Assembly: GCA_016699575.1 (NCBI GenBank)
Contig: CP064979.1
Span: 186,001-250,000, forward strand
DNA from: Flavobacteriales bacterium
GTDB taxonomy: Bacteria > Bacteroidota > Bacteroidia > Flavobacteriales_F > PHOS-HE28
DNA length: 64,000 bases
Direction: 5' to 3'
In this document: piece after piece, positions 43,376-52,573 of the stretch
Position numbering within the stretch: the stretch's first letter is position 1
Layout of the letters: each line of letters begins with the position of its first letter
The notes under the pieces: generated by a model
What the model was told of the DNA's origin: nothing
The model's input: the letters and a program-made list of their open reading frames with translations, nothing else
The model's database searches: none
Translations under genes and position numbers: made by a program

Positions 43376-45277
43376 ATGAGCAAGATCATCGGTATCGACT
43401 TGGGCACCACCAATAGCTGCGTAGCCGTAATGGAAGGCAGTGAACCCGTGGTGATCGCCAACAGCGAGGGCAAGCGCACCACCCCCAGCATCGTGGCGTT
43501 CATCGAAGGCGGTGAGCGCAAAGTGGGCGACCCGGCCAAGCGCCAAGCCATCACGAACCCACGGAACACGATCTATTCCATCAAACGCTTCATGGGCAAC
43601 TCGTTCGACGAGAGCTCCAAGGAGGCTGGCCGTGTTCCTTATGAAGTTGTTCGCGGTGAGAACAACACGCCCCGCGTGAAGATCGCTGACCGCCTGTACA
43701 CACCACAGGAGATCAGCGCCATGGTCCTTCAGAAGATGAAGAAGACCGCCGAAGACTACCTGGGTACTTCGGTGAGCGAGGCGGTGATCACCGTTCCTGC
43801 CTACTTCAACGACGCACAGCGCCAAGCCACCAAGGAAGCCGGCGAGATCGCTGGTCTGAAGGTGCGCCGGATCATCAACGAACCCACTGCTGCTGCACTC
43901 GCCTACGGCTTGGACAAAAAGCACAAGGACATGAAGGTTGTGGTGTTCGATTGCGGCGGCGGCACCCACGACGTAAGCGTGCTTGAACTGGGCGATGGCG
44001 TGTTCGAGGTGAAAGCCACGGATGGCGATACGCACCTGGGCGGTGACGACTTCGATCAGTGCATCATCGATTGGTTGGCCGAGGAGTTCAAGAACGACGA
44101 AGGCATTGACCTGCGCAAAGACCCCATGGCCCTGCAGCGCCTGAAGGATGCCGCCGAGAAAGCGAAGATCGAACTCAGCAGCACCACCAGCAGCGAGATC
44201 AACCTGCCGTACATCATGCCGGTGAACGGCATCCCGAAACACTTGGTCCGCAGCCTGAGCCGCGCCAAGTTCGAGCAACTGGTGGACACCTTGGTGAAGC
44301 GCACCATCGCCCCGTGCGAAAGCGCATTGAAGAACGCAGGCCTTACCACAAGCCAGATCGATGAGGTGATCCTCGTTGGTGGCAGCACGCGCATCCCGGC
44401 AATCCAGGAAGCCGTGAAGAAGTTCTTCGGCAAGGAGCCCAGCAAAGGCGTGAACCCCGATGAGGTTGTGGCCGTGGGTGCCAGCATCCAAGGCGGTGTG
44501 CTCACCGGCGATGTGAAGGATGTGCTGCTGTTGGACGTTACTCCCTTGAGCCTCGGCATCGAGACCATGGGCGGTGTGATGACCAAGCTCATCGAGGCCA
44601 ACACCACCATCCCGACCAAGAAGAGCGAAACGTTCAGCACGGCCAGTGACAACCAACCCAGCGTGGAGATCCATGTGCTACAGGGTGAACGGCCCATGGC
44701 AAGCGGCAACCGCACGATCGGTCGCTTCCATTTGGACGGTATTCCACCAGCTCCGCGTGGCATCCCTCAAGTAGAGGTCACCTTCGACATCGACGCCAAT
44801 GGCATTCTTCACGTGGGGGCCAAGGACAAGGCCACTGGGAAAGAGCAGAGCATCCGCATTGAGGCTAGCAGCGGTTTGAGCAAGGACGATATCGAAAAGA
44901 TGAAGAACGAGGCTGCCGCGAACGCCGATAGCGACCGCATGGCAAGGGAGAAAGCCGACAAACTGAACGCCGCCGACAGCCTCATTTTCCAAGTGGAGAA
45001 GCAGATGACGGAATTCGGCGACAAGCTTCCGGCCGACAAGAAAGCCCCGGTGGAAAACGCTTTGGCCGAATTGAAGAAGGCCCACAGTGCACAGGACCTC
45101 ACTGGTATCGACGCCGCGATGAACCAGTTGAACACTGTTTTCCAAGCAGCTGGACAGGAAATGCATGCAGCCGCGCAACAAGCCCAACAGAACGGCGGTG
45201 CGGCGAACAGCAGTTCCACGGCCGATACTGAAGTCACCGATGTTGACTTCGAGGAGGTAAAGGACGGCAAGAACTGA
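43376..45277 (+). CDS. dnaK: molecular chaperone DnaK (Hsp70)
   Basis: 633 residues. ATPase domain with IIGIDLGTTNSCVAVMEG at the start, DCGGGTHDVSVLELGDG in the phosphate-binding region and VGGSTRIPAIQ; the substrate-binding domain begins near residue 390 with DVTPLSLGIETMGG, and the C-terminus ends in a charged TDVDFEEVKDG. DnaK folds and refolds proteins with DnaJ and GrpE; neither partner gene is in the window. A hairpin follows the stop (45296-45326). The opposite strand holds a long open frame of about 465 codons, a known artefact of dnaK. Confidence 0.97.
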   Translation: MSKIIGIDLGTTNSCVAVMEGSEPVVIANSEGKRTTPSIVAFIEGGERKVGDPAKRQAITNPRNTIYSIKRFMGNSFDESSKEAGRVPYEVVRGENNTPRVKIADRLYTPQEISAMVLQKMKKTAEDYLGTSVSEAVITVPAYFNDAQRQATKEAGEIAGLKVRRIINEPTAAALAYGLDKKHKDMKVVVFDCGGGTHDVSVLELGDGVFEVKATDGDTHLGGDDFDQCIIDWLAEEFKNDEGIDLRKDPMALQRLKDAAEKAKIELSSTTSSEINLPYIMPVNGIPKHLVRSLSRAKFEQLVDTLVKRTIAPCESALKNAGLTTSQIDEVILVGGSTRIPAIQEAVKKFFGKEPSKGVNPDEVVAVGASIQGGVLTGDVKDVLLLDVTPLSLGIETMGGVMTKLIEANTTIPTKKSETFSTASDNQPSVEIHVLQGERPMASGNRTIGRFHLDGIPPAPRGIPQVEVTFDIDANGILHVGAKDKATGKEQSIRIEASSGLSKDDIEKMKNEAAANADSDRMAREKADKLNAADSLIFQVEKQMTEFGDKLPADKKAPVENALAELKKAHSAQDLTGIDAAMNQLNTVFQAAGQEMHAAAQQAQQNGGAANSSSTADTEVTDVDFEEVKDGKN

Positions 45278-45295
45278 TCAGTGCGGACCAAGAGG

Positions 45296-45326
45296 AACGG
45301 CCGGTAGGTTCAACCTACCGGCCGTT
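45296..45326. terminator. perfect inverted repeat between convergent dnaK and MORN-variant genes
   Basis: Arms of 15 bases (AACGGCCGGTAGGTT at 45296-45310, AACCTACCGGCCGTT at 45312-45326) with a one-base centre, so in RNA the loop opens to a few bases. It lies 18 bases after dnaK and 28 before the next convergent stop. There is no run of T, so it may act as a bidirectional terminator or RNA stabiliser. Confidence 0.7.
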
Positions 45327-45354
45327 GCATTGTGATGGTGCTCCCCGTGTTCGT

Positions 45355-46098
45355 TCAAAGGGTTCGCGTGCCATGGACCTTTCCGTCCACGTATGTGTCC
45401 TCTGAAACGGGTTTGCCGCTGGCGTCGAAGTGTTTCCAGATACCCACGCGCACGCAGTCCTGGCGATCGGGAACGAACCGTGATCGACCCACGGTACGCA
45501 GCACGCCGTTGGGCCAATACTCTTTGGCCTCCAGTTCATTGTTGCGCTTGTCCACGAGCATCAGCGTACTGATCGGCTTGCCGTCCGGTTGGTAGAGATT
45601 CATCTTCAGATACCAAGGCTCGCTCTTGTGCTTGGCCTGTTCGTAGCGGACCTGCCCGTTCGTGTAATGGTCTTCCCATTCCAGCACCTCACCCTTGAAG
45701 TACTTCACCAACGTCCTGACCTGCCCATTGGTGTGGTATGTGGTCAATGCCCCCCTGAACGTATCGGTGGTCCGGAACTCCCGCTCCAGTTTGCCATCCG
45801 GGTGGAAGTTCTTGTACACCAGCAGTTGGCCATCTTGATAGAATCCTCTGTGCTTCACCACCCCGTTGGGGTGCTTGTCCTCCACCCAACCGGAGCACGC
45901 ATAGCCCTGGCAGAGCCTTACGCTGTCGCCCTTCGAAACAGGGTTCAACCGCTCATAGTCATTGATGACCGTCACGTCATCCAAGAACTCCGCTGCGACC
46001 GCCTGATAGTCGTCCGCAAGGAGCAATGAGTCGGGTTGACCTGCACATGCCAAGGCCACTGTTGCACAGCCAAGGGTCAATTGGAGCTTTACGAGCAT
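45355..46098 (-). CDS. exported MORN-variant (YwqK-like) repeat protein
   Basis: 247 residues from the ATG at 46098 (MLVKLQLTLGCATVALACAG, a signal peptide with a Cys pair that could be a lipobox). The body has at least five copies of a ~23-residue repeat of the type HPNGVVKHRGFYQDGQLL, FHPDGKLEREF, YHTNGQVRTLVKYFKGEVLE, HYTNGQVRYEQ, YWPNGVLRTVG, the YwqK/toxIN-antitoxin-like MORN variant. Annotated relatives are sometimes called antitoxins, but nothing here shows a toxin partner. It converges with dnaK; the upstream spacer leads to the divergent large T9SS gene. Confidence 0.8.
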   Translation of the reverse strand: MLVKLQLTLGCATVALACAGQPDSLLLADDYQAVAAEFLDDVTVINDYERLNPVSKGDSVRLCQGYACSGWVEDKHPNGVVKHRGFYQDGQLLVYKNFHPDGKLEREFRTTDTFRGALTTYHTNGQVRTLVKYFKGEVLEWEDHYTNGQVRYEQAKHKSEPWYLKMNLYQPDGKPISTLMLVDKRNNELEAKEYWPNGVLRTVGRSRFVPDRQDCVRVGIWKHFDASGKPVSEDTYVDGKVHGTRTL

Positions 46099-46289
46099 GC
46101 CCGTTCTACGGACCAGGAAAGCGGGAGTTACGGCCACCACGGCGGTTCCACACCCCGGAAAAGGACTCTCACGGATCCCGGACGGTCACTCACACACCGA
46201 AAGTTATCAACAAGCCATTGTGTCCGTGTTGAACGGTTCTCTACTTTCCCGGCCGTTTACCACCAAACCGTTCAACCAAAACCTGACCT
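46099..46289. other. 191-base divergent promoter region upstream of the second large T9SS protein
   Basis: Between the MORN-variant gene (minus) and the large T9SS gene (plus). On the plus strand TTG at 46219-46221 and TACTTTCC at 46243-46250 (21 bases apart; two mismatches to TAnnTTTG) could form a promoter ~33 bases before the ATG at 46290. No repeat or RNA gene seen. Confidence 0.4.
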
Positions 46290-49200
46290 ATGAGAAGAAA
46301 GTACCTAGCCCTAGGAACGCTGCTCGTTGCTGGATCACTTACGTGGTCGAGCACACTTCGAGCACAAGGCGAGACCTGTATCACGGCGGCTGTTGTGGCA
46401 CCGGGTGTCGGAATCGTTGCTGATGGACCGGCCACAGGTGGTGGCAACAGCACTGTCTGCAATACCGGAGGCACCAATGCGGATTGGTACGTCTTCACCA
46501 CCGGCACCGGTGGCATCATCAACGATATCAACTCTTGCGGCGGTGGGGGTGATACACGGGTATCGGTGTACAATGGCAACGGTGGTTGCGGCGCGTTGAC
46601 CTGCCTTGGTTCCAATGATGATTTCTGCGACCGCGGCGATGGGAATTTCTTTGCCAGCCAGGTCACGAACATCAACGTACCGGCCGGAACCCATTATATC
46701 GAGTGGGACGACCGTTGGGAGGGTACGGGGTTCACTTGGAACTTCACCTTCACGCCTTTCGCCTGCGTGCAACCTGCAGCCACGGTTACCCTGATACCGA
46801 ACTGTGGAGGCGGTACGTATGACCTTGAGGTGAACGTTACCAGCCTTGGTAGCGCCACATCAGTTGGGCTGGACATCAGCGTAGGCACCGATATCACGGG
46901 CATCTCCACGACGGGTATCCAGACATTCACCGGTATTCCTTTGGCCGCCACCCGCAGCATCACCTTGGTACACGAGCAGGATGGTACCTGTAACGTGGCC
47001 TTGGGTTCGTTCGTTGATTGCTGCTCGGCAAGCTGCGCTGACGCGGTTGTTGTAACAAGCTTGGGTGCTCAACCTGCTACCGGAACCCTCTATTGTTCTG
47101 CTGGCTATAATGCTGCCTGTTTTGCCGGCCCCTTTGCAAGCAAGTGGTACGTCTATACCCCTCCAAGCGACGGTCTGTTGAGCGTAAAGGCTTGCCCTGC
47201 CGGCGATACGCGCCTCAGCTTGTTCGACGGGACTGGTGGATGCGGTGCGCTGACGTGCCTGGCCAGCAACGATGATGATAACGATCTGGCATGCCAAGCA
47301 AACGGCTTTGCAAGCAGCGTCATCGATGTACCTGTAACGGGTGGAACTCCTTACTATATCCAGTGGGACGCCCGCTGGAGTACGGCGAGCGTGGCCAACT
47401 GGACAGTGAACTTCGCTGCGTGCACGCCACCAGCCGGTACGGTAACGCTGATCGAGAACTGTGGTGGTGGAACTTATGACCTGCAGGTGGACATCACCTC
47501 ATTGGGCAGTTCGGTGGACGTGGATATTGATGTCACCCCTGGAACGGACATCCTGAACATCAACGCGACCGGGATCCAACTCATCTCCGGCATTCCCATT
47601 GGTACCGTCACGAACGTTGTTCTGCGCGCCGATGATCCGCTTTGCGATGTGGACCTCGGAAGCTTCACGGATTGCTGCAACGGAACTTGTGCGAACGCCG
47701 CAGTTGCGGTGGTAGGCACGAACACCACAGGCGCGCTGGATTGCGGTGCCGGTGCCTCGAACGCGGGTGGAATGGGTGGTGTGGCCACCGATGCACGTTG
47801 GTTCACCTTCGCTCCTCCCAGCACTGGTCAAATGACCGTTAGCAGTTGCGGATCCGGAATTGATACCCGGGTTTCCATATTCACCGGCCCCTGTGGCGGT
47901 CAGGCATTGGTTGGTGCGAACGACGATAGCGGTGTTTGTGCATTTACCCTGGAGTCGAACGTCGCGAATATCCCAGTGACGGGTGGCACAACCTACTACA
48001 TTGAGTGGGATGACCGTTGGAGCAGCACCGGGTTCGACTGGGACCTCTCCTATGTTAGCTGCACCCCGCCCACGGCGACTGGCAGCAGCACGGACAACTG
48101 CGGCGCCGGAACCTTCACGGTGGATGTGGATGTGACGAGCCTCGGCAGCAGCGTTGAACTCCAGATCGAAAGCGACCTGAACGGTATTGAGGTAGCCAGC
48201 GTACTGGCCACCGGTATCGTCAGCATCCCGACGGCCTACACCGCTGGCACGCCAGTGACCATCACCCTGCGCTCCACGAGCGACGCGAACTGCTCTTTGG
48301 TAGTTGGCACCTTCGGTGATTGCTGCTCCGGTTCTTGCGTCGGGGCTGTTCCTGCCTCCCTCGGAACCAACACGAACTTGGCAATTGATTGCGGCGCTGG
48401 TGCCAGCAATGCACTCGCCACCGGCGCTGTTAACGCCCGCTGGTGGACTTGGACACCTGCATCGAACGGTTTGGCCGTCGTAAGTGCCTGCAACCCGCCG
48501 AACACCACCAACTTCGATACGCGTGTAACGGTTCACACCGGCACCTGCGGCTCATTGACCTTGGTCGGCGGCGATGACGATGCCTGCACCAACCCAGGGT
48601 TCGGATCGACGTTCGGCTGGTTGGCCAATGCAGGCACCACCTACTACATTGAGTGGGATGACCGCTGGGACGGCACCGGGCACGATTGGGACCTGAGCCT
48701 GACACCTTGCGTGGCACCTGCGAACGACGAATGTTCATTGGAGAACCCATCGGCCAACCAATTGAACATCGGCGGCAGCATCAATTATGCTGGCAACGCG
48801 AACTGCGCCAATGATGAACTTGGCATTGCCAACATCTTCGGTGTAACGGGTTATGTGTGGGCGAGCTTCGAGTTGATGGCCTGCTCTGATGTGGTGATCG
48901 ACTATTGCGGTACCACACAGTTCACTACGGGTGCATTGAACATGTACACCGATTGCAGCGGCACGAACCCTGTGAACTCGCAGAGCTTCAACTTCACCAC
49001 TTGCGGTGATGGCAACCCCAGCATTTTCTACAACAGCCTGAACCCGGGCGTGTACTACTATCCTGTGCTGTGGGCTGTTAGCTTCCCCAGCCCGACCTAC
49101 AACATCAACATTTCAGCAAGCGCACCTGTGGTGCCCTGCACGCCGAACATCTGTGCAGTAGCTGAACCCATCACCTGCGGTGGTGCAGTAAGCGGTACCA

Positions 49201-51683
49201 CGGTTAGCAACACGGCCACGCAAGGCCCCAGCGTTTGCCTGCCGAACCATACCGCACCTGGTGCTGATGCGTGGTACTACGTTGATGCATTGACCAGCGA
49301 GGTGTACAATGCGACCACGTGCCTTGGCACTGCCTATAACAGCATGATCACTGTCTATGACGGTGGTGCTTCGCCCGGCAACTGCGGCGCACTGGTTTGC
49401 CTGACCGGTAACGACGACAACTGCGGTGTTGGCACGAATACCCCGAGCGAAGTGAACTGGGCAGCCGTTGCCGGCAACCGCTACTACATCGCCGTGCACG
49501 GACCGAGCGGTTTCGTGAACAGCACGGGTGCGTTCACGCTGAACTTGACCTGCGCTCCTGCTACTTGTCCTGCTCCGATCAACGACGAGTGCGGCATCCT
49601 TGCCACCTCGCTCACCCCTGTTCTGGGCGACGGCAGTGGCCTTCCTGTGGCATCCACCAATTGTGGTGCATTCGCTGACGCCAACCCCAGCTGCGATGTT
49701 GACCTCAGCTTCGTACCGGCCGCGGGCCGTGCGCAAGGTGTTTGGTTCACCTTCAATACGGGTGTGAACGAGTACATGAACCTCACGCTGCAGGACGACG
49801 ACCTGGGTCCCTACACGGCCACGGCGTTGAGCTATGCCCTGTACAGCGGTACGTGCGGTGCGCTCGTTGAAGTGGATTGCAACAATGCTGGCGAAGGCAC
49901 GAATGCGTTCCCGCAATTGACCCAGAACACCGACTACTACCTCATGGTGCACAACCAAGGCGGTATCGGAACGGAGGGCACGTTCGGCATCCTGCTCGAG
50001 TTCCCCGCGCAGAATGATGCAGCCGTTACGGCTGTTCTCGCACCGAGCGGTAACCTCTGCACGACAACAGTGGCGCCCCAAGTAACCGTGCTCAACAATG
50101 GTCAACAACCGCTCACAAGCCTCACCGTCACCTACGACTTGGATGGTGGTACTCCCGTGGTGACGAACCTGACCTTTGCCCCTGCGCTCACCTACGGCCA
50201 GAGCCAGAACGTGAACCTGACATCGAGCATTACGACGGCCGGGCCGCACACGTTGAACGTTGCATCGAGCAACCCGAACGGTGTGCTTGACGAGATCACC
50301 AGCAACGACAGCAACACTGGAGCGTTCACGGTTGATGGCGAAGCGGTGCAGATCGTTATTGTCCAAGACCGTTGGGGCTCTGAGACCACATGGGAGATCT
50401 ACGATGCTCTGGAGATCGCGCCGATCGCCAGCGGTGGTCCTTACACGGACCTTGGTGCCAATGGAACAGCGAACCAAGTTCATAACCTGTGCTTGCCCCT
50501 GACCTTCGGCAATTGCTTCACCATGCGCGTTATCGATGCGTTCGGTGATGGTATGTGCTGTTTGTACGGGATCGGTAACTGGCAAGTGCGTTCACCGAAC
50601 GGCGACCTGCTCATCACGGATGTATTCCAAGGCAGTGGCACATTGGCGGGCAGCAGCGATAACGGTGGCAGCAATTCACCGAACGCGAACAACCCGACCT
50701 ACACGGGCCATGAGTTCTGCCTGCCGAAAGGCCCGTCGGACATTGAAGCCGGTGAGTGCAACGTGTTCAACAACACGATGAACAACAAGGTATACACGAC
50801 CGCAACGGCCGGTACGGGCAACTACATGTTCGAGTTCTTGAACCCGGACTTCGGCTACCGCCGCAGGATCAGTGTACCACAGCGTTACGTGAAGTTCAGC
50901 CAATTGCAAACCCAACCCCTCGTGGCCGGTACGCACTACTTCGTGCGCGCACGTCGCGATGCGGGCAACGACGGCTTCTTCAACGACAACTGGGGCAGTG
51001 GTTGCGACCTGGCCTTGGATCCGACCCAAGTTCCCGGTTGCGCTCAGCTGATCGACGATGTGGACCTGCCCACTCACAGCTGTGGCGTGACCCGTTCGTT
51101 CGGATACAGCGACAAGGTTTGGAGCACGCCGGTCCTCGGTGCTACGCAGTACCGGTTCAAGTTCACCGGCGCGCTCGATCCTGATGGCCCGAATGGTCCT
51201 CTCGGTCCTGTGAACGGTGACCGCGTGATCACGCAGGCCAGCTACGTGCGCGTATTGAACTGGACCAACTATGCGCTGATCGAGGGCGAGACGTACAACG
51301 TACAGGTGGAAGTGCTCGTTAGCGGAACGTGGAGCGGTTACTGTGGCAACGTGTGCACGGTGACTATCGACAACCCCGCTTTCGCCGGCAACAACCTGAA
51401 CAGCGCAACGGTGAACGAGACAGGTATGGCCCTGTACCCGAACCCCGTTCGTGATGGCAACGTTACGCTCACCTTGGACGGCTTGACCGGTGAAGAAAAC
51501 GTGGTGACAGTGGATGTGTTCGATGTGTTCGGTAAGCGCGTGTTCACGCAAACGATCGGCACGGAAGGCGCAACCGCGATCAACACGGTGCTTGAACTCG
51601 GTGGTCAGCTCGCGAGCGGCATGTACATGGTGGATGTGACCGCAGGCGAGCAGAAGTTCGTGCAGCGTTTGAGCATCCAATAA
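46290..51683 (+). CDS. large T9SS type A cargo protein with four-fold repeats (1797 residues)
   Basis: Signal peptide MRRKYLALGTLLVAGSLTWSSTLRA, then three complete copies of a ~216-residue unit and part of a fourth (roughly 46371-47026, 47027-47675, 47676-48320 and 48321-48715). Each unit has a PPC-like beta domain ending in YYIEWDDRW or YYIQWDARW and, in the first three, a linker domain that also occurs in the protein at 9268. Then come PPC-like domains (GVNWW-like WYYVDALTSEVY region), a CARDB-like domain, DRWGSETTWEIYD / DAFGDGMCCLYG, and a type A sorting tail YPNPVRDG to VQRLSIQ. Probably a T9SS-exported surface or extracellular protein; its role is unknown. No catalytic site is recognised. 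Confidence 0.9.
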   Translation: MRRKYLALGTLLVAGSLTWSSTLRAQGETCITAAVVAPGVGIVADGPATGGGNSTVCNTGGTNADWYVFTTGTGGIINDINSCGGGGDTRVSVYNGNGGCGALTCLGSNDDFCDRGDGNFFASQVTNINVPAGTHYIEWDDRWEGTGFTWNFTFTPFACVQPAATVTLIPNCGGGTYDLEVNVTSLGSATSVGLDISVGTDITGISTTGIQTFTGIPLAATRSITLVHEQDGTCNVALGSFVDCCSASCADAVVVTSLGAQPATGTLYCSAGYNAACFAGPFASKWYVYTPPSDGLLSVKACPAGDTRLSLFDGTGGCGALTCLASNDDDNDLACQANGFASSVIDVPVTGGTPYYIQWDARWSTASVANWTVNFAACTPPAGTVTLIENCGGGTYDLQVDITSLGSSVDVDIDVTPGTDILNINATGIQLISGIPIGTVTNVVLRADDPLCDVDLGSFTDCCNGTCANAAVAVVGTNTTGALDCGAGASNAGGMGGVATDARWFTFAPPSTGQMTVSSCGSGIDTRVSIFTGPCGGQALVGANDDSGVCAFTLESNVANIPVTGGTTYYIEWDDRWSSTGFDWDLSYVSCTPPTATGSSTDNCGAGTFTVDVDVTSLGSSVELQIESDLNGIEVASVLATGIVSIPTAYTAGTPVTITLRSTSDANCSLVVGTFGDCCSGSCVGAVPASLGTNTNLAIDCGAGASNALATGAVNARWWTWTPASNGLAVVSACNPPNTTNFDTRVTVHTGTCGSLTLVGGDDDACTNPGFGSTFGWLANAGTTYYIEWDDRWDGTGHDWDLSLTPCVAPANDECSLENPSANQLNIGGSINYAGNANCANDELGIANIFGVTGYVWASFELMACSDVVIDYCGTTQFTTGALNMYTDCSGTNPVNSQSFNFTTCGDGNPSIFYNSLNPGVYYYPVLWAVSFPSPTYNINISASAPVVPCTPNICAVAEPITCGGAVSGTTVSNTATQGPSVCLPNHTAPGADAWYYVDALTSEVYNATTCLGTAYNSMITVYDGGASPGNCGALVCLTGNDDNCGVGTNTPSEVNWAAVAGNRYYIAVHGPSGFVNSTGAFTLNLTCAPATCPAPINDECGILATSLTPVLGDGSGLPVASTNCGAFADANPSCDVDLSFVPAAGRAQGVWFTFNTGVNEYMNLTLQDDDLGPYTATALSYALYSGTCGALVEVDCNNAGEGTNAFPQLTQNTDYYLMVHNQGGIGTEGTFGILLEFPAQNDAAVTAVLAPSGNLCTTTVAPQVTVLNNGQQPLTSLTVTYDLDGGTPVVTNLTFAPALTYGQSQNVNLTSSITTAGPHTLNVASSNPNGVLDEITSNDSNTGAFTVDGEAVQIVIVQDRWGSETTWEIYDALEIAPIASGGPYTDLGANGTANQVHNLCLPLTFGNCFTMRVIDAFGDGMCCLYGIGNWQVRSPNGDLLITDVFQGSGTLAGSSDNGGSNSPNANNPTYTGHEFCLPKGPSDIEAGECNVFNNTMNNKVYTTATAGTGNYMFEFLNPDFGYRRRISVPQRYVKFSQLQTQPLVAGTHYFVRARRDAGNDGFFNDNWGSGCDLALDPTQVPGCAQLIDDVDLPTHSCGVTRSFGYSDKVWSTPVLGATQYRFKFTGALDPDGPNGPLGPVNGDRVITQASYVRVLNWTNYALIEGETYNVQVEVLVSGTWSGYCGNVCTVTIDNPAFAGNNLNSATVNETGMALYPNPVRDGNVTLTLDGLTGEENVVTVDVFDVFGKRVFTQTIGTEGATAINTVLELGGQLASGMYMVDVTAGEQKFVQRLSIQ

Positions 51684-51700
51684 CGCTGAGTTCCTTTGGG

Positions 51701-51732
51701 AAAAGCCCGGCCGATATCGGCCGGGCTTTTTT
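51701..51732 (+). terminator. rho-independent terminator after the second large T9SS gene
   Basis: AAAAGCCCGGCCGAT (51701-51715) and ATCGGCCGGGCTTTT (51716-51730) form a perfect 15-base inverted repeat followed by TT, 17 bases after the stop. The central GATATC would form the loop. Confidence 0.85.
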
Positions 51733-51751
51733 CTTGGGGATGTGTCACTGC

Positions 51752-51759
51752 TACATTTG
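51752..51759 (+). promoter_or_regulatory. -7 element TACATTTG upstream of AMP nucleosidase
   Basis: Exact match to TAnnTTTG, 40 bases before the GTG at 51800 and 20 bases after the terminator. TTG at 51734-51736 is a candidate -33 element, somewhat close (15 bases). Pattern match only. Confidence 0.45.
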
Positions 51760-51799
51760 ACCACCTTTCCAGGTTCGCAAAGGTTCTTGGAACCGCCAC

Positions 51800-52573
51800 G
51801 TGAGAAGCAAGGAGGAGATCGTGAACAACTGGCTACCGCGCTATACCGGTTTGCCTCTGAACGAATTCAAGCCGTACGTGCTGCTCACGAACTTCGACGG
51901 GTACTTGGACATTTTTTGCCGTCAGACCGGGGCGGTGATCAAGGACCAGAACAAGAGCATGCGTGTCGCGATCGGCGAGGACATGTGCATGGTGAACTTC
52001 GGGATGGGAAGTGCCAATGCGGCCACCATCATGGACCTGCTCAGCGCGATAGACCCCAAAGCCGTGCTGTTCCTCGGTAAGTGCGGCGGGCTGAAGAAGA
52101 AGAACCAGTTAGGTGACCTAATACTACCGATAGCTGCCATACGCGGGGAAGGCACAAGCAATGACTACTTCCCGCCTGAAGTTCCAGCACTACCAAGTTT
52201 CATGATCCACCGCGCGGTGAGCGGTGTTGCGCGTGACCATGACCTGGATTACTGGAGCGGGACGGTCTACACCACGAACCGCCGGGTTTGGGAACACGAT
52301 GAGGATTTCAAGGACAAGCTGCGCACCATGCGCTGCATGGCGATCGACATGGAGACGGCAACGCTGTTCATGACCGGCTTTTCCAACGGAATACCGACCG
52401 GGGCACTCCTTCTGGTCAGCGACCAGCCCATGGTGCCTTGGGGCGTTAAAACGGAGGCGAGCGACGCCAAGGTGACCACCTCGTTCACCGAAAGCCACGT
52501 GAGAGTTGGTATTGCCAGTTTGCGCGAGATCATCAATGAGGGCCGCAGCGTAAAGCACCTGCGATTCGAATGA
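51800..52573 (+). CDS. amn: AMP nucleosidase (short Bacteroidota form)
   Basis: 257 residues from a GTG (MRSKEEIVNNWLPRYTGLP). The catalytic domain of the purine phosphorylase/nucleosidase fold: VNFGMGSANAATIMDLL, FLGKCGGLKKKNQLGDLILP, AIDMETATLFMTGFSNGI and LLVSDQP. Cleaves AMP to adenine and ribose 5-phosphate. Unlike the Escherichia coli enzyme it lacks the N-terminal regulatory domain, as in other Bacteroidota. The stop overlaps holA by four bases (ATGA). Confidence 0.92.
   Translation: MRSKEEIVNNWLPRYTGLPLNEFKPYVLLTNFDGYLDIFCRQTGAVIKDQNKSMRVAIGEDMCMVNFGMGSANAATIMDLLSAIDPKAVLFLGKCGGLKKKNQLGDLILPIAAIRGEGTSNDYFPPEVPALPSFMIHRAVSGVARDHDLDYWSGTVYTTNRRVWEHDEDFKDKLRTMRCMAIDMETATLFMTGFSNGIPTGALLLVSDQPMVPWGVKTEASDAKVTTSFTESHVRVGIASLREIINEGRSVKHLRFE

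Noticed and set aside
43277..44674. Open frame of 465 codons on the strand opposite dnaK
   Set aside because: Long antisense frames inside dnaK are a well-known by-product of its codon use in GC-rich genomes; the translation has no domain, and dnaK itself is certain.
45355..46098. Toxin-antitoxin module based on the YwqK-like gene
   Set aside because: YwqK-like MORN proteins are often labelled antitoxins, but there is no toxin gene next to it and the protein has an export signal.
49113..50585. 490-codon frame antisense to the second large T9SS protein
   Set aside because: Arginine- and threonine-rich translation with no domain; the sense strand has unmistakable T9SS cargo features.
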